Source: Micractinium sp. NFX-FRZ (lineage: Eukaryota; Chlorophyta; Trebouxiophyceae; Chlorellales; Chlorellaceae). From it: a stretch of DNA of 64,000 bases. Shown here piece after piece: positions 1 to 10,129 of this stretch. The stretch covers positions 124,001 through 188,000 of the forward strand of contig JAPTJF010000058.1 of the NCBI GenBank assembly GCA_029339195.1, given 5' to 3'. Position 1 is the first letter of the stretch. Every line of letters starts with the position of its first letter. The notes below the pieces were generated by a model, which was given only the letters and a program-made list of their open reading frames with translations, ran no database searches and had not been told where the DNA came from. The position numbers and the translations under genes were made by a program.

Positions 1-1094
1 AGATCATCACCGAGGATGGCCGGCTGGACAACCTGGTGTGCCTGGCCCCCGGCCTGCGCGTGCGTGCCGCCGCCGCCTGCGGCCCGGAGGAGGCCAACAC
101 ACGCACGTCTGTGGACATTGACGCGGTGGGTGGGGGCAGGGGTGTGTTGGCACCCTGCTGGGTGTTGTGCGGGCTTGCTGCAGTGAATTGTAGCGGGGCT
201 CAGCACAACGTTGGTGCACACTCAAGTGATGGGCGGGTGGTGTGGAGAAGCGCGTGCAACGCGCATGTGTGCTGTGTGTGCGGACTGGGCTGGCGGCGGC
301 GGCAGTGCTGTTGCCGACCGGCTGGGCTAGCTGCCAACCTGGGGAGAGCTGCAAAGCATTGCACACGCTGTGAAGCATCAGACACGCTGTGATGCGTCGC
401 ACACGGCATGCGTGCTCCTCCGCCCTTGTACCCTGCCAAGCTGCTGCTGCCCTGTGAACGCATTCCCCCCTCATTTTACCCTCTCCTTCGTCCCCAGCCC
501 CAGCCCCTGCCCCTGCCCCCACACCCTGCCCTCACTGTCCCCTCCTGCGTTTTCCCCCCGCAGGTCACTCTGGAGCTGGGCCCCGTCAAGCTGCCGCTGC
601 CCGTGAAGACAGACGGGCGTGGTTTTGTGGAGTGGCTGTATTTGGACGAAGGGCTGCGTATCACGCGGGTGGGTTCAACCCTCTAATTTAATAAGGGGCG
701 GCTGCAGGCAGTTCAGTGGAAAGCGCTGGCCCACGAGCGGGGGCACGGGAAGGCGCGGGGGCGGGCGGGGAGCGGGGCAGGGGGGAGGCAGGGGCAAAGG
801 CGGGGGCGGGGCTGGTTGGACTGTACTGTTGCAAGCAGGCCTGAGGATGGCGCAGGTGGGTGTGGTAATGCAGTGGAAGCTGGGCGGGGCGGAGGTGGTG
901 AGAGCCAGTGCGTGCTGTGCTGGCTCGGGTGCCGACAGCTGCCAGCTGTCCTCCCAATGCCCTCCACGCAGTGCCGGCAAGCAACAGAGCGAGCATTGCC
1001 ATTGCTGCTCCCCACCCACCCACCCACCCACCCACCCACTCGCTGGCTGCAGGGCAACAAGGGCAGCGTGTTCATCCACACACGGGAGCCTTGA
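1..1094 (+). CDS. Plastid lipid-associated protein / fibrillin, C-terminal part
   Basis: Partial gene entering from the left edge. Exons visible at 1-125, 564-668 and 1053-1094, with GT donors after 125 and 668, CAG acceptors before 564 and 1053, and TGA at 1092-1094. The last two exons splice to a conserved PAP/fibrillin ending: YLDEGLRITR followed by GNKGSVFIHTRE. Fibrillins are plastoglobule- and thylakoid-associated proteins of plastid lipid and quinone metabolism. This family role is known; localisation here is inferred. The N-terminal transit peptide and most of the lipocalin-like fold lie outside the window. The gene is convergent with the potassium channel that ends at 1459. Family assignment rests mainly on the C-terminal motif. 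Confidence 0.75.
1013..1042. repeat. (CCCA)n microsatellite
   Basis: Short CCCA tetranucleotide run at the end of the last fibrillin intron, directly upstream of the exon at 1053. It forms part of the pyrimidine-rich acceptor region. Confidence 0.9.
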
Positions 1095-1458
1095 TCGGTC
1101 TCAGGTCTCATGCCGCAATCTAGTATAGATTAGTAGCCTCACCAAGCGCCAACCCCAAAGGGCTTCTGCACCAGCACCCTTCTGCCCCATCCACCCCAGG
1201 GATGAGTGCTTTATCCCGCACTTTTGGCATGTGTAAGCACATCTTGTCATGTGCAGCCCCGAGTAGTCACGCAGCACCCTGCTTCCGTTTCATTGCTGAT
1301 TTAATGTCACCGCCTCATGTTGTTCAAAAAGGAAACCGTTCTGTGCTGGCAAGCGCGTTCAACAGAGTATGCGCAGGAAAATGCAGCCGGTCAAGCACAG
1401 CACATCAAAGCACATCGACACACCCAAGGCAACCCTCTATATCCTTGCTGGCCGTGCC
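1095..1458. other. Convergent intergenic region (3' ends of fibrillin and K+ channel)
   Basis: 364 bases between two stop codons on opposite strands. It presumably holds both 3' UTRs. I see no convincing coding sequence, and no polyadenylation signal was assigned. Confidence 0.6.
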
Positions 1459-4400
1459 TCACACCACGCCAAGCGGGGCGGGCGGCGCCGTGCTGCTGTC
1501 ATCTTCCCCCTGTTCAGCCTCGTGCATGAAAGTGGCAGCCGCTGCCTCCATCCATTGCTGCTGAAGCCAGCTGTGCTCAGGCCCCTGGCCTGCACCAGCC
1601 CCTGGCTGCGGGTGCGACGGCTGCTCCTTGTAGTGATGTGCCTGCTGTGGTGGCCCAGCTGGCGCCTGCGCCTGCGCCTGCGCCCGGCTGTCAGCCGCTC
1701 GGCCGCCCCCAGCCAGCGCCATGCGCTGCAGGGCAGCGCACAGGCAAGCCGCCTGCCGCGGCAGGCCAGGCGCCGGCGCTGGCATGCCGCCCGCTGAGGG
1801 TGAGCTCTGGGACGTCTGCTGCTGCACCTGGGCAGGCAGGCCGTCCAAGTATTGCAGGTAAACAGCTGCCAGCGCGCACAGCAGCGGGGGGTCGTCTGCC
1901 ACCGCCATTGCCACGTCAGCAGCCGGCAGCACCCACAGCATGCAGTTGATGTGCGCGACCACCGTGTGCTGCCACACGCCGCCGCCTCCTGCCTGTTTGC
2001 CGCTGTCAGCATCGATGTCAGCCCTCTTGGAAGTTCCGTCGGCCGCGCTGCCCTCTTGCTCTGCTGACACAGCCAGAAGCGCTGGCACCAGCGCGGCCTG
2101 GCCCAGCAGGGCTGGCGCCGATACAGAGGCCACATGGTGCCAGCCCCGCATCACGCGCACCCTGCCAGACTGCAGCAGCAGGCAGTCCTCTGCCGTCTCT
2201 CCCTGGCTGAACACCTTGCAGCCGGCCGGGACAACGCGCAGGCATGCCCCGCTGGCCAGCAGCGCCAGCGCTTGGGCAGGGAGGCAGCGCAGGAGGCGGC
2301 TGCTCGCGAAAGCACTGCCTGCAAGCAGGGGCCCCCGGCAGCAAAGGAAGTGCGTCACGCGCTCTCTGTGGAATCACGCGGTTGCATGCTAAATTGTGTG
2401 GCTTGCCACAACACAAACAGCAGCAGGGCACAGGGCTGCGCTGGGGCCCACCTGCGGTGCGCCACACAAGCTCAGCGCGCAGGTCGGGCGGAAGCGGCGC
2501 CAGCTCAGCGTCGTCATCTCCAGCTGCAAGCATGTGGATGGTGTGGCACAACAAAGCGGCTGGGACGGGCGCTTAGCATTTTCCCGAAACCATTTTCCTC
2601 AAGGGTGCAGCTGTGCAGCTGCAGCTGTTCAGCACACTGTATGCAGCATGCAGCGATCCAGCAGCGGCGTCGCTTGCTCAGGGACTCCAGGCTGAGATGG
2701 CATGGCTGTCTGACAGGGCAGCACCTGCTTGCGGAGCCCACATCTCTGCAGCGGGGGCCAGCATGCATGGGAAGCAGATCAGAAATCGGTCAAACAAGAA
2801 GCCTTGCGCAGGCACCGCGTAGTACCAGCGCTGCTTGGCTGGCATTGCACAGCCCCTGGAGAGCCATTCATGACTGCCAACCCCTGTGCCGCCGCAAAGC
2901 ATGCGTAAGCCTCGCTGCCTCAGAATCCGCTTTGCAAGTCAAGCATGTCTTCCAGCCATACAAGCCCTCCCCGCCTGCCAGGCCGCAGTGCAGGGTGATG
3001 GCCCACCTGAGTAGAAGCAGCGCACTTTCTGCTGCACATCGGCGGGGACCAGGCGCTCCTTCATCCAGCCCTCCGCATCCTGCGGGGAGGGCAGGCAGTG
3101 TTTGGCTCGCAACGCAGTGTGATGAGCTGCTTTTTGGTGCAGCATACCCGACGTGCTGATTGGCTTGGCTCGACTTGACTAGTAAAGCGCTTTCAGTGGC
3201 AATGACGCTCACACCCTCGTGTGGGGGCGTTGCTATCATTTATTGCGGAACTCTATTTTAGGTTTCTCGGATGCGGGCAGGCCGTGAGCCATGCAGCGGT
3301 GTGCGTATGTGAATCAGAGACACTTGAGAGGCACGTACCTGCAGCTCGTCTAGCAGGCGGTGGGCCTTGCGGGTGCTCCGTGACGCCACGCTCAGCACCT
3401 GCAGGCAAGCGGCAGCCGTTGCCTCAGCGGCAGCGGTGTGGCAGCAGGAGCAGCGCACAGCGGCAGTGGTCAGCAGTAGCATGGCTGGCAGCGGCAGGTG
3501 CAGGTTGATGCCGCGGTGCTCAGTGTGGCCAGCAGCTGTCACACGTTTTTCCACGATGCCCAACTTGCATGATGCAGGCAGCAGAAATGGTACAGTTGTA
3601 TGTGCCAGCTCACTTTAAAGATGAGCATGACGATGCATGACCACCAAAAGACGGACACAAAGTCAAACACCATTGCCACTGCAAACTCGACAGGCGTGGT
3701 GGGCACAATGTCTCCTGCAGGCTTGCAAAGGGGCGGCAATGGCCGGCCAGCAGGGCCCGCGGGCAGGCGAGTGGGTGCTTGCAAGTGCAGGTGGCACATG
3801 CTTCGTCAGCTGGCGCGGCATCCCTCGTGCTTCAGCAAGTGACGCTGCATGCGGGCATTGGCTGGGAACATATCTGTGCATGCATTTTGTGGGCAGCTGG
3901 CGCTGCCACCAGGGCCCACCATACACGGAGGTTGTGATTATGGACAGCGCGTAGTAGACACTGCGGGGTGGGGAGCAGGGGAGAGGAGCAGGCACAGCTT
4001 GTCTGCACGGCAGGGTGGTGATTCGGGCCGTTAGGAAGCGACACGGACAGCGCTCATTATAAGGAAGCAGCACAGCCAGCGGTTCCGAGGGGCCATGCCG
4101 TGGGCATGGCTGCTCAGCTTGGCGGGCGCCTGCCAGAAGCGGTGCAGCACCTGATGAGCCATTGTGTGATGGGTGGCTGCAGCGCCAGGTCACCAGCATG
4201 CAGCTGGGGCCCGCTCAGGTTGCTGCGATGGGGGAAGGGGGTGGGAAGGCACAGGGCGGCGCTGGCTGTGGTGGACGTGGCAATGGATGACACTGAGCCG
4301 AAGTGGGCAGCAGTAGCTTGGGAAGCGGAGCGGGCAAGCGACCGGGCACTGCCAGGGCGGGCGCAGCACCGGCTGGTGGCAGCAACAGCGGCGTCAGCTG

Positions 4401-5655
4401 CGGCGGCAGTGGCACAGCAGGCGCCGCACTCACGGGCCCTCCACCCAGCTGTTCTCCAGGCCCTGCGGTTGACAGGGTGATGAAAGGAAAAATGGTAGGA
4501 GCAAAGCATGTTGATGCCTTTGCTTTGAAGGGAAGGGAAGACCTCCCCACGCGGCCGGCTCTTTTGCCACTGCCGGCTCCTTCTGAATTGGCCTGCAGAG
4601 GCGCCTCTGCCATGCGTCACATACCCAGCAAAGCAGCACCCCAGTTGCTGCCCCCCAAAGCAACGCCAAAGCCAGAGTTACACCCTTGATGTGGATTTCA
4701 ACGACCCGCATTTGAGTGCGAGGCCTGAAAGGCTCCCCACCAACCTGCATCTCTGCCAGCCACCACCAGAAGCACCCGTTAGTGTTGACCAGCACAAAGA
4801 GCGTCCACATCACCACCACGCCCCGCAGGGTGGCAGTGGTGAGGCGCGACACCGCCAGGGCGCCCAGGCCTGCCGGGGGGGCAGCAGAGGGAAGGCAGCA
4901 GTGACGTCCGGGCTCTTCCCGGGTGCGTCCACAGCTGTGACAACTTGCCAGCAGTGGCACGGCACTTCACTGAGAGAGACGCTGGCAACCTACCTGCTGA
5001 GCTTTCCAGGGCAGCACCCCACACCGTCTTTGTCAGGCGCGCCACCTTGAACAGCCTGCAGGCGAGGTTGGGTTCCCTTGGCGGCCAAGGCGGCTGTCAT
5101 CCATGCAAGCTTCGTGCCTGCAGCCTGCAAGATCCCCCTGCACATACCCCCTGCACACACACCCTCACTGGCACAGGCACCCTCTCCACAGACTGCCCCC
5201 ACCTGAGCATGCGCAGGAAGTAGAGCAGCTTCCAGCCCAGGTTGCCGCCGCCGCGCCCCAGCAGCACGGCTTGCGGGATGATGGCGAGCACGGCCAGGGC
5301 ATCATACCTGCACCAGGGCGGGGGCGATGAGGCGCTCATGCGCTCCAAAGTGCTTCCTGCCTGTGTGCTTCAACCTGCCCGTTGCCCACGCCTCGTCAGG
5401 TTGAAGCACACAGGCAGGAAGCTCTTTTGAGCGCAGTGGTGCTGGGCAAAAGACAGTCAGTGGGGGGGCCGCACATGAAGTAGCCGTGCTTGACGTAGAT
5501 CGCCGCCACTGTGGGCCCATCCAGCACCACTGCAGGGGCAGGCAGGCGGGCAGGCAGGCAGAGGCACGCAGGCAGGGTGGAGTGCACGGCGGAAGGTGAG
5601 CTGGCAAACGTGTGGCACTGGGATGGGTGCGCAGGCGAGTGCGCGGGCAGGGAGC

Positions 5656-5687
<32 letters not shown>

Positions 5688-6540
5688 TCCAACATCACAG
5701 GAGGAGGATGCTCCTACAGAGCCCCACTGACTGCTGTGCTCCATGCTCTGATCCCCGGCCAAGCCGGCTGGCACCCAGCCGGCTGCTGACGTGGCGCTGC
5801 CTCACCTCGGCGCCTGCCATTTGATGCCACGAGCACCATGCCGGTGCAGAAGGCCAGGAGGAGGTCGGCGAGGAAGAAAGCGGTGGCGGCAATGTCCAGG
5901 CCCACCAGCCAATCAATGGCGTGGATGCTGGAGAAGGCGACGCTCACAGGCACCAGCAGCCCTGCAGTGCAGTTGCGTGGGAACAGCAAACAGGGGGCAC
6001 CTTAGTGGCGGTATTGCACTGCTCTGCAACTGGCGTATTGTGCCCTTACCGTGCACGCACGTGTGTCACGCACGTGTTGGGAGCCAATTGGTGTTAAGCT
6101 TATGCTGCTGGCCAGCAGTGCTTCTCCACTGGGCAAGCCCACGCCTAAGGATCAGCCTGCTCGCGCGGTGCCCGCCAAGACCGCTCACTCCCATGCTCAC
6201 ACCCTCACCTGCGGCGCCTGGGCACCCAGGGTTGAGAGCCAACCATTATTGCTAAGCTTAAGCTGGCGCCAGCAGTGCCTCTCCACCCTGCAGGCCAGCT
6301 CATCAACCTCAGAAGTCCAGCGGGCACCTCACCTGTGTAGGCCAGGTCCACCACAGCCATCACTCCGTCCCACCCCTGCACCCACTTGGAGCGTGGGTGC
6401 AGCACTGGCAGCCCTAGCAGCAGCGAAGGGCGCGGGTGCGGCGGGCCGGAGTGGTGGCGCCAGGATGCGGCATCCGCCACTTCAATCGTGCGGGAGGGCT
6501 CGACAGGCATGTCGACGTTGGAGGGTGCTGCAGCAGGCAT
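1459..6540 (-). CDS. Voltage-gated K+ channel-like protein with C-linker and cyclic-nucleotide-binding-like domain
   Basis: Thirteen exons on the minus strand: 6540-6333, 5961-5806, 5529-5475, 5307-5203, 5055-4994, 4869-4745, 4462-4434, 3960-3920, 3714-3614, 3398-3339, 3079-3007, 2523-2452 and 2318-1459. All phases agree and give about 648 residues. In order: S1 (VMAVVDLAYTG), S2/S3 (DWLVGLDIAATAFFLADLLL), S4 (LRMLRLFKVARL, basic residue every third position), S5 (VVMWTLFVLVN), a short turret (ENSWVEG), pore helix and filter (LSIITTSVYGD), S6 (FVSVFWWSCIVMLIF), C-linker (KERLVPADVQQKVRCFY) and a CNBD-like fold (FSQGETAEDCLLLQSGRVRV). The architecture is that of plant AKT/KAT and HCN/KCNH channels. 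The filter reads TSVYGD where K+ channels have TVGYGD, so ion selectivity is doubtful. The start at 6540 is the first in-frame ATG; an upstream exon is possible. Confidence 0.85.
5340..5434. repeat. Near-perfect inverted repeat (38-bp arms, 19-nt loop) inside a K+ channel intron
   Basis: Arm 1 is 5340-5377 and arm 2 is 5397-5434. By eye 36 of 38 positions pair. The hairpin fills 95 nt of the 167-nt intron 5308-5474 of the channel gene, so in the transcript it would fold between the donor and the acceptor. Confidence 0.9.
5655..5689. repeat. (GGCA)n microsatellite
   Basis: About eight GGCA units in the channel intron between the exons ending at 5806 and starting at 5529. The same motif recurs in introns across the window. 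Confidence 0.9.
6080..6286. repeat. Direct duplication within the first channel intron
   Basis: A segment of about 50 nt starting GAGCCAA and containing AAGCTTA and CCAGCAGTGC occurs at 6080-6128 and again, diverged, at 6231-6286. Both copies lie inside intron 5962-6332. Confidence 0.7.
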
Positions 6541-7263
6541 GGGCCGGCAAAGGGCGGACATATGAGGGTGCCCCAGCAAGGGTGAGAGGCCTCGGGTTGG
6601 GGAGGTACGGATAGTCTGTATCTGTGCCTGTCCATCTTTGGTTGGGATCTCAGGATCTCTGGCCAGCTACCCCACGGATGCGCAGGTGTGCTGGTGTGGG
6701 CGGTGGCAGCTGGCAGCCCCACCTTGGTAGCTGGCAAATGCGCCCGCCTGCTGCCAGCTGCTGCTGCTGCCCTTCGGGGAGTGGGCAGCGGCGCCGCTTG
6801 GCTCCTGAGAGGAGGGCCACATGGTTGCTAGGAAAGTGTCCCAAAGCCCTACAGCGTGTCGGTGCCCCCCGCCAAGCCTAGCCGTAAGCCGAGGCGAGGT
6901 CCTCAAATCGGAGTCCAACGCTCTGCCAGCGACCCAGCTAGCTGCCTTCAGGTCCAATTGGGAAGGGCATCTCGGCAGGGCGGCACAAGAGATCTGGCGC
7001 TCTCTGTACGCCTGCTACGCAGCAATGTGAGGGAATAAGCTGCAATCGACGGTTCCAAGGCCTTGGGAGAGCGCTGCCTCGCTGGCATCGGCTGGCAGCT
7101 TGAAGTGAGACAGGGCCAAGGAGGCATGGCCTGCTGCAGAACCTGAGGGCTGCCAGTGGCCGATTTAGCAACGTGCGCTGCAAAGAGCAAACCGCGACAT
7201 TCTGGAGAACCCGCAGTTTCGTCCCTGCATCTGGTGCAGACAAGTTAAAAAAGCCCAGGAGTC
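6541..7263. promoter_or_regulatory. Divergent intergenic region between K+ channel and OAS-like gene
   Basis: 723 bases separate two divergently transcribed start codons, so this probably holds both promoters. No TATA box or known element was confidently identified. It contains the tRNA-like stretch described separately. I found no supported coding exon, although an extra 5' exon of the channel gene could lie here. Confidence 0.5.
6880..6960 (-). pseudogene. tRNA-like remnant (D-arm and anticodon-loop-like sequence only)
   Basis: On the minus strand the sequence TAGCTGGGTCGCTGGCAGAG resembles a D-arm, followed by GTTGGACTCCGAT, which looks like an anticodon arm with loop CT-CCG-AT. The anticodon stem has a mismatch, and no T-arm (GGTTCGA-type loop) or pairing acceptor stem follows. 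It is at most a degraded tRNA or tRNA-derived repeat, and may be chance. Confidence 0.2.
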
Positions 7264-9558
7264 ATGGCTGCGCTCAGTGAGGTAAGGCGCCGGCCAGGAT
7301 CGGGAGCCCAGCAGACACCCCCACTTCTCGGCGCAGCCCCTTGCGCCCGCGACACTGGCCCCCGCGACACTGGCCCCACCCTAGCGGCCCTGTCACCGCA
7401 GGTAGAGCCCTGGCTGCGCAAGACCGTGCAGGACAGCGTCGCTGCCCGCCCCGCCGGCCTGCCCGCCTATGTGGCGGGCCTGGCCGACAGGGTGCGGCCC
7501 TTGGAGGCGGAGGTGCGGCTGGGGCGGGCGGCCACACACATTGTGGTGCAAGCGGCGCACCAAGTGGGCGGCATTAGCTTTGATCGCACCTGTGTGGGCG
7601 GCTCAACGGAGCGCAAGGTTAGCATTCGAGGGGACCCTGATGTCGACTTGGTGCTCCTCGTCAACGAGACCCTCACGCCAGAGCGCAGGTGGGGTGCCCG
7701 CCCAGCTTCAGGCTGCAGTAGAGGACGGCGGGGGTGACTACAGGACTCCTTTCTGCATCTGCACAATCCCCGGCAAGCCTGTTGCTGTGAAAAAACAGTC
7801 TGCCTTGCATCACTGATATCCTGACTTTGACTGATTGCATGCCTGCAGTGCGGCAGCGTTTCAGGGTCTGGTGGGCAAGCTGCAGAACAACGGGCACGAC
7901 CTACGGCGGGTGCGCATCCGCCCAGAGTTCAAGCTGCTCAAGCTCAAGCTGAGCCCGTCTGACGGCGCATGGGTGCCCATGGACATCGGCATCGGGCAGA
8001 ACCTGGTGCGGGGTGCCTGCCCGCCTCCCCAAAGCGCTGCACTGCGCCCCCTGCCGGTGCAACCCCTTCTTGCCTGCCTCCCTGCCTCCCTGCCTGCCTG
8101 ACCGCCTGCCTGCCTGCCCGACCGTCTGCCTGCCTGCCTGCCTGCCCGACCGCCTGCCCGCCCGTCTCCCTGCCTGCCTGCCTGCCTGCCCGCCTGCCTG
8201 CCCGTCTCCCTGCCTCCTGGAAATCATGCCCTCACCTGCCTGGCATCGCCTGCCGCAGGCTGGGGAGCTGCCCCCCAGCATCACTGACAAAGCAGCCGCG
8301 CAGCGCGCGGCAGTGCTGCGGCGCATCTACGGGCGCTCGCCTGCCGAGTGGTTGCGTGAGGATGACGTCGCGCTCTGCGAGTCGATGCGTGACCTGATTG
8401 CTGCCGCCCCCGGGCAGGTGAGACTCGGTGCATGCGCCTGTGGTGTCCTGAGCTCACCTTGCCTGCCTTCCTGCATGATTGTGCTGCCTGCCTGCAGCAG
8501 ATCACCAGAGGCTCTGCGCATGCCTCAGCCGCCTGTTGCCGCTGTGCTCCTATGTGCCAACTGCAGATGAACGATGCCATGCGTCTGGCCAAGTGTTGGA
8601 CCAAGTACCTGTTCTGCTACGGCATGCTGCCCGCCTGCACACACGCACCGCTGTCAGGTGAGCAGGGGTGGGGTGGGGTGTTCCCTTGCTATGCAGCGTG
8701 CCGCTGAGAAGCTGAGCAGCCGGTATTGAGTTTAAAGCTTGCTGCCAGCAGGCCTGCTGCAGGTCTGCTCACAAGGCCACTCAAGCCTGCTCAACACCTT
8801 GTGCCTCCTGTGCTGGCCTCCCCTGCCTGTTGTGTGCAGTGATGATTGAGGTGATGGTGCTGTGCGTGTGGAGTGCGCTGCAGGGGCGACCGGGACGTCT
8901 GAATGGTGAGGAGCCGTGCTTGGCGGCGTGCAGGGCTGCCAGCTGTGCTGCGTCCACCTACTTGCTGTTTAACACCCCACTGGCCTGGGCTTGCACAGTC
9001 ATACGGCACTGCTCAGCCTGCTGCGTTTCTGATGAGAACGAGTCTGCTGCCTGCCCCACATCCTGCAGCCGCCGACTGCCTGCTGGCCTTCCTGCACGTG
9101 CTGCCGCTGGTGGCGCGCCGTCAGCGCCAGCTCATCATCACCAAGTACTACACGCTGGAGGACGCGCAAAGGCTGAGGGCGGCGTGGCAGGAAGACGCGG
9201 TGCGACAGCTGGGTTGGGCTGGGGAACACTGGTCGATTGCACAGGATGAGATTACACACAGCGGCACACCCTGCCCCTGCGCTTCCGCACCCGCCCCCTG
9301 CGTTCCCTTTAAACTTGCGCCCATCCTCGCCATCTGCTGCCCTCAAACTAACTTTCCTGACTCTCCCGCCTGCAGAGCCCCGTGGTGCTGCACCCCGTCA
9401 ACCCCAGCAACAACCTGGGCAAGTGGATGACCCAGGAGGGCTGGGAGCAGCTGGCGGGGCACGCCGAGGCGCTGCGGGGTGTGCTCGTGAATGGCGCCCA
9501 GCCTGACTGGGAGAGCTCCACGCTCGGCCGGGCGGTGCAGCTGGTGCAGACGCTGTGA
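7264..9558 (+). CDS. 2'-5'-oligoadenylate synthetase (OAS)-like nucleotidyltransferase
   Basis: Eight exons: 7264-7281, 7402-7688, 7849-8005, 8259-8417, 8567-8657, 8840-8905, 9069-9199 and 9376-9558, giving 363 residues with consistent phases. The NTase core shows the GGS loop (CVGGSTERK) followed by IRGDPDVDLVLLVN, whose DVD supplies two metal-binding Asp. A third candidate Asp lies in WVPMDIGIGQ. The C-terminal half matches the OAS1 C-terminal domain: AMRLAKCWTKYL, then ITKYYTLEDAQRLR, then PVVLHPVNPSNNLGKW. In animals OAS enzymes bind double-stranded RNA and make 2'-5'-linked oligoadenylates. They belong with cGAS and the bacterial CD-NTases. That this algal protein is active is inferred from intact catalytic residues. 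There is no evident transit peptide. The next gene, on the same strand 571 bp on, encodes an ankyrin protein. Confidence 0.85.
8067..8217. repeat. CTGC/CCTG-rich low-complexity tract in OAS-like intron
   Basis: Degenerate CCTGCCTGC array with CCCG and CCTCC variants, filling most of the intron 8006-8258 on its pyrimidine-rich side. Confidence 0.85.
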
Positions 9559-10129
9559 ACTTCGCACGATGGGGCAGAGCTCTTGGGACAGAAGAAGGGT
9601 GCATGTGCATGCCCCCAATCGCCTGCCCCCCTCTTGCTCAACCCGCCCTCCCTGCGGCATCTGTTACTTCACATGCAACGTTTTTGTTCCCACATCAGTT
9701 TGTCCTGTACTCGATTACCGCTCAAACCACTTGAAAATGTTTAAACAAACACACGGGGAATAAAAAGACTGGCAGGTGGCCTCCCTGCTGTGCGTGCTGT
9801 CATCCTCCTGCCAGACCGCATCGGCACAGCCACTTTCCCCTCACAGCCCGTCCCCGTGCTACTGTCGATTCGGGCTAGTACCAGCACACACCGGAGCCCA
9901 GGTGAGCTCTCGAGCACGCTGCTGCCGCTCAACAAAGCTCCTTTGCGGCCTCCCTGTCAACCTCGGTGCACTGTGGCGGGCCTTAGGAGACCCGTGGGCT
10001 GCAGCGGCTGCTGGCCGGCACCGTAACCTTGCTGCCAACGCCCGTGGAAGCCCATGCTGGTTTGTTCGCTGCCTTTGCTGCAGGCTTTTAGATACACTCA
10101 GGCTCTCGGTTAAAGAGAAGACTTGAGAC
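9559..10129. other. Intergenic region between OAS-like and ankyrin genes
   Basis: 571 bases. It holds the 3' UTR of the OAS-like gene, with an AATAAA hexamer at about 9759-9764, and presumably the ankyrin gene promoter. No coding exon is supported. Confidence 0.5.

Noticed and set aside
3961..4433. Open frames considered as an extra pore exon of the K+ channel
   Set aside because: The turret exon ending at 4434 joins the pore exon starting at 3960 in perfect phase (CC+T), giving an uninterrupted pore. No extra exon is needed.
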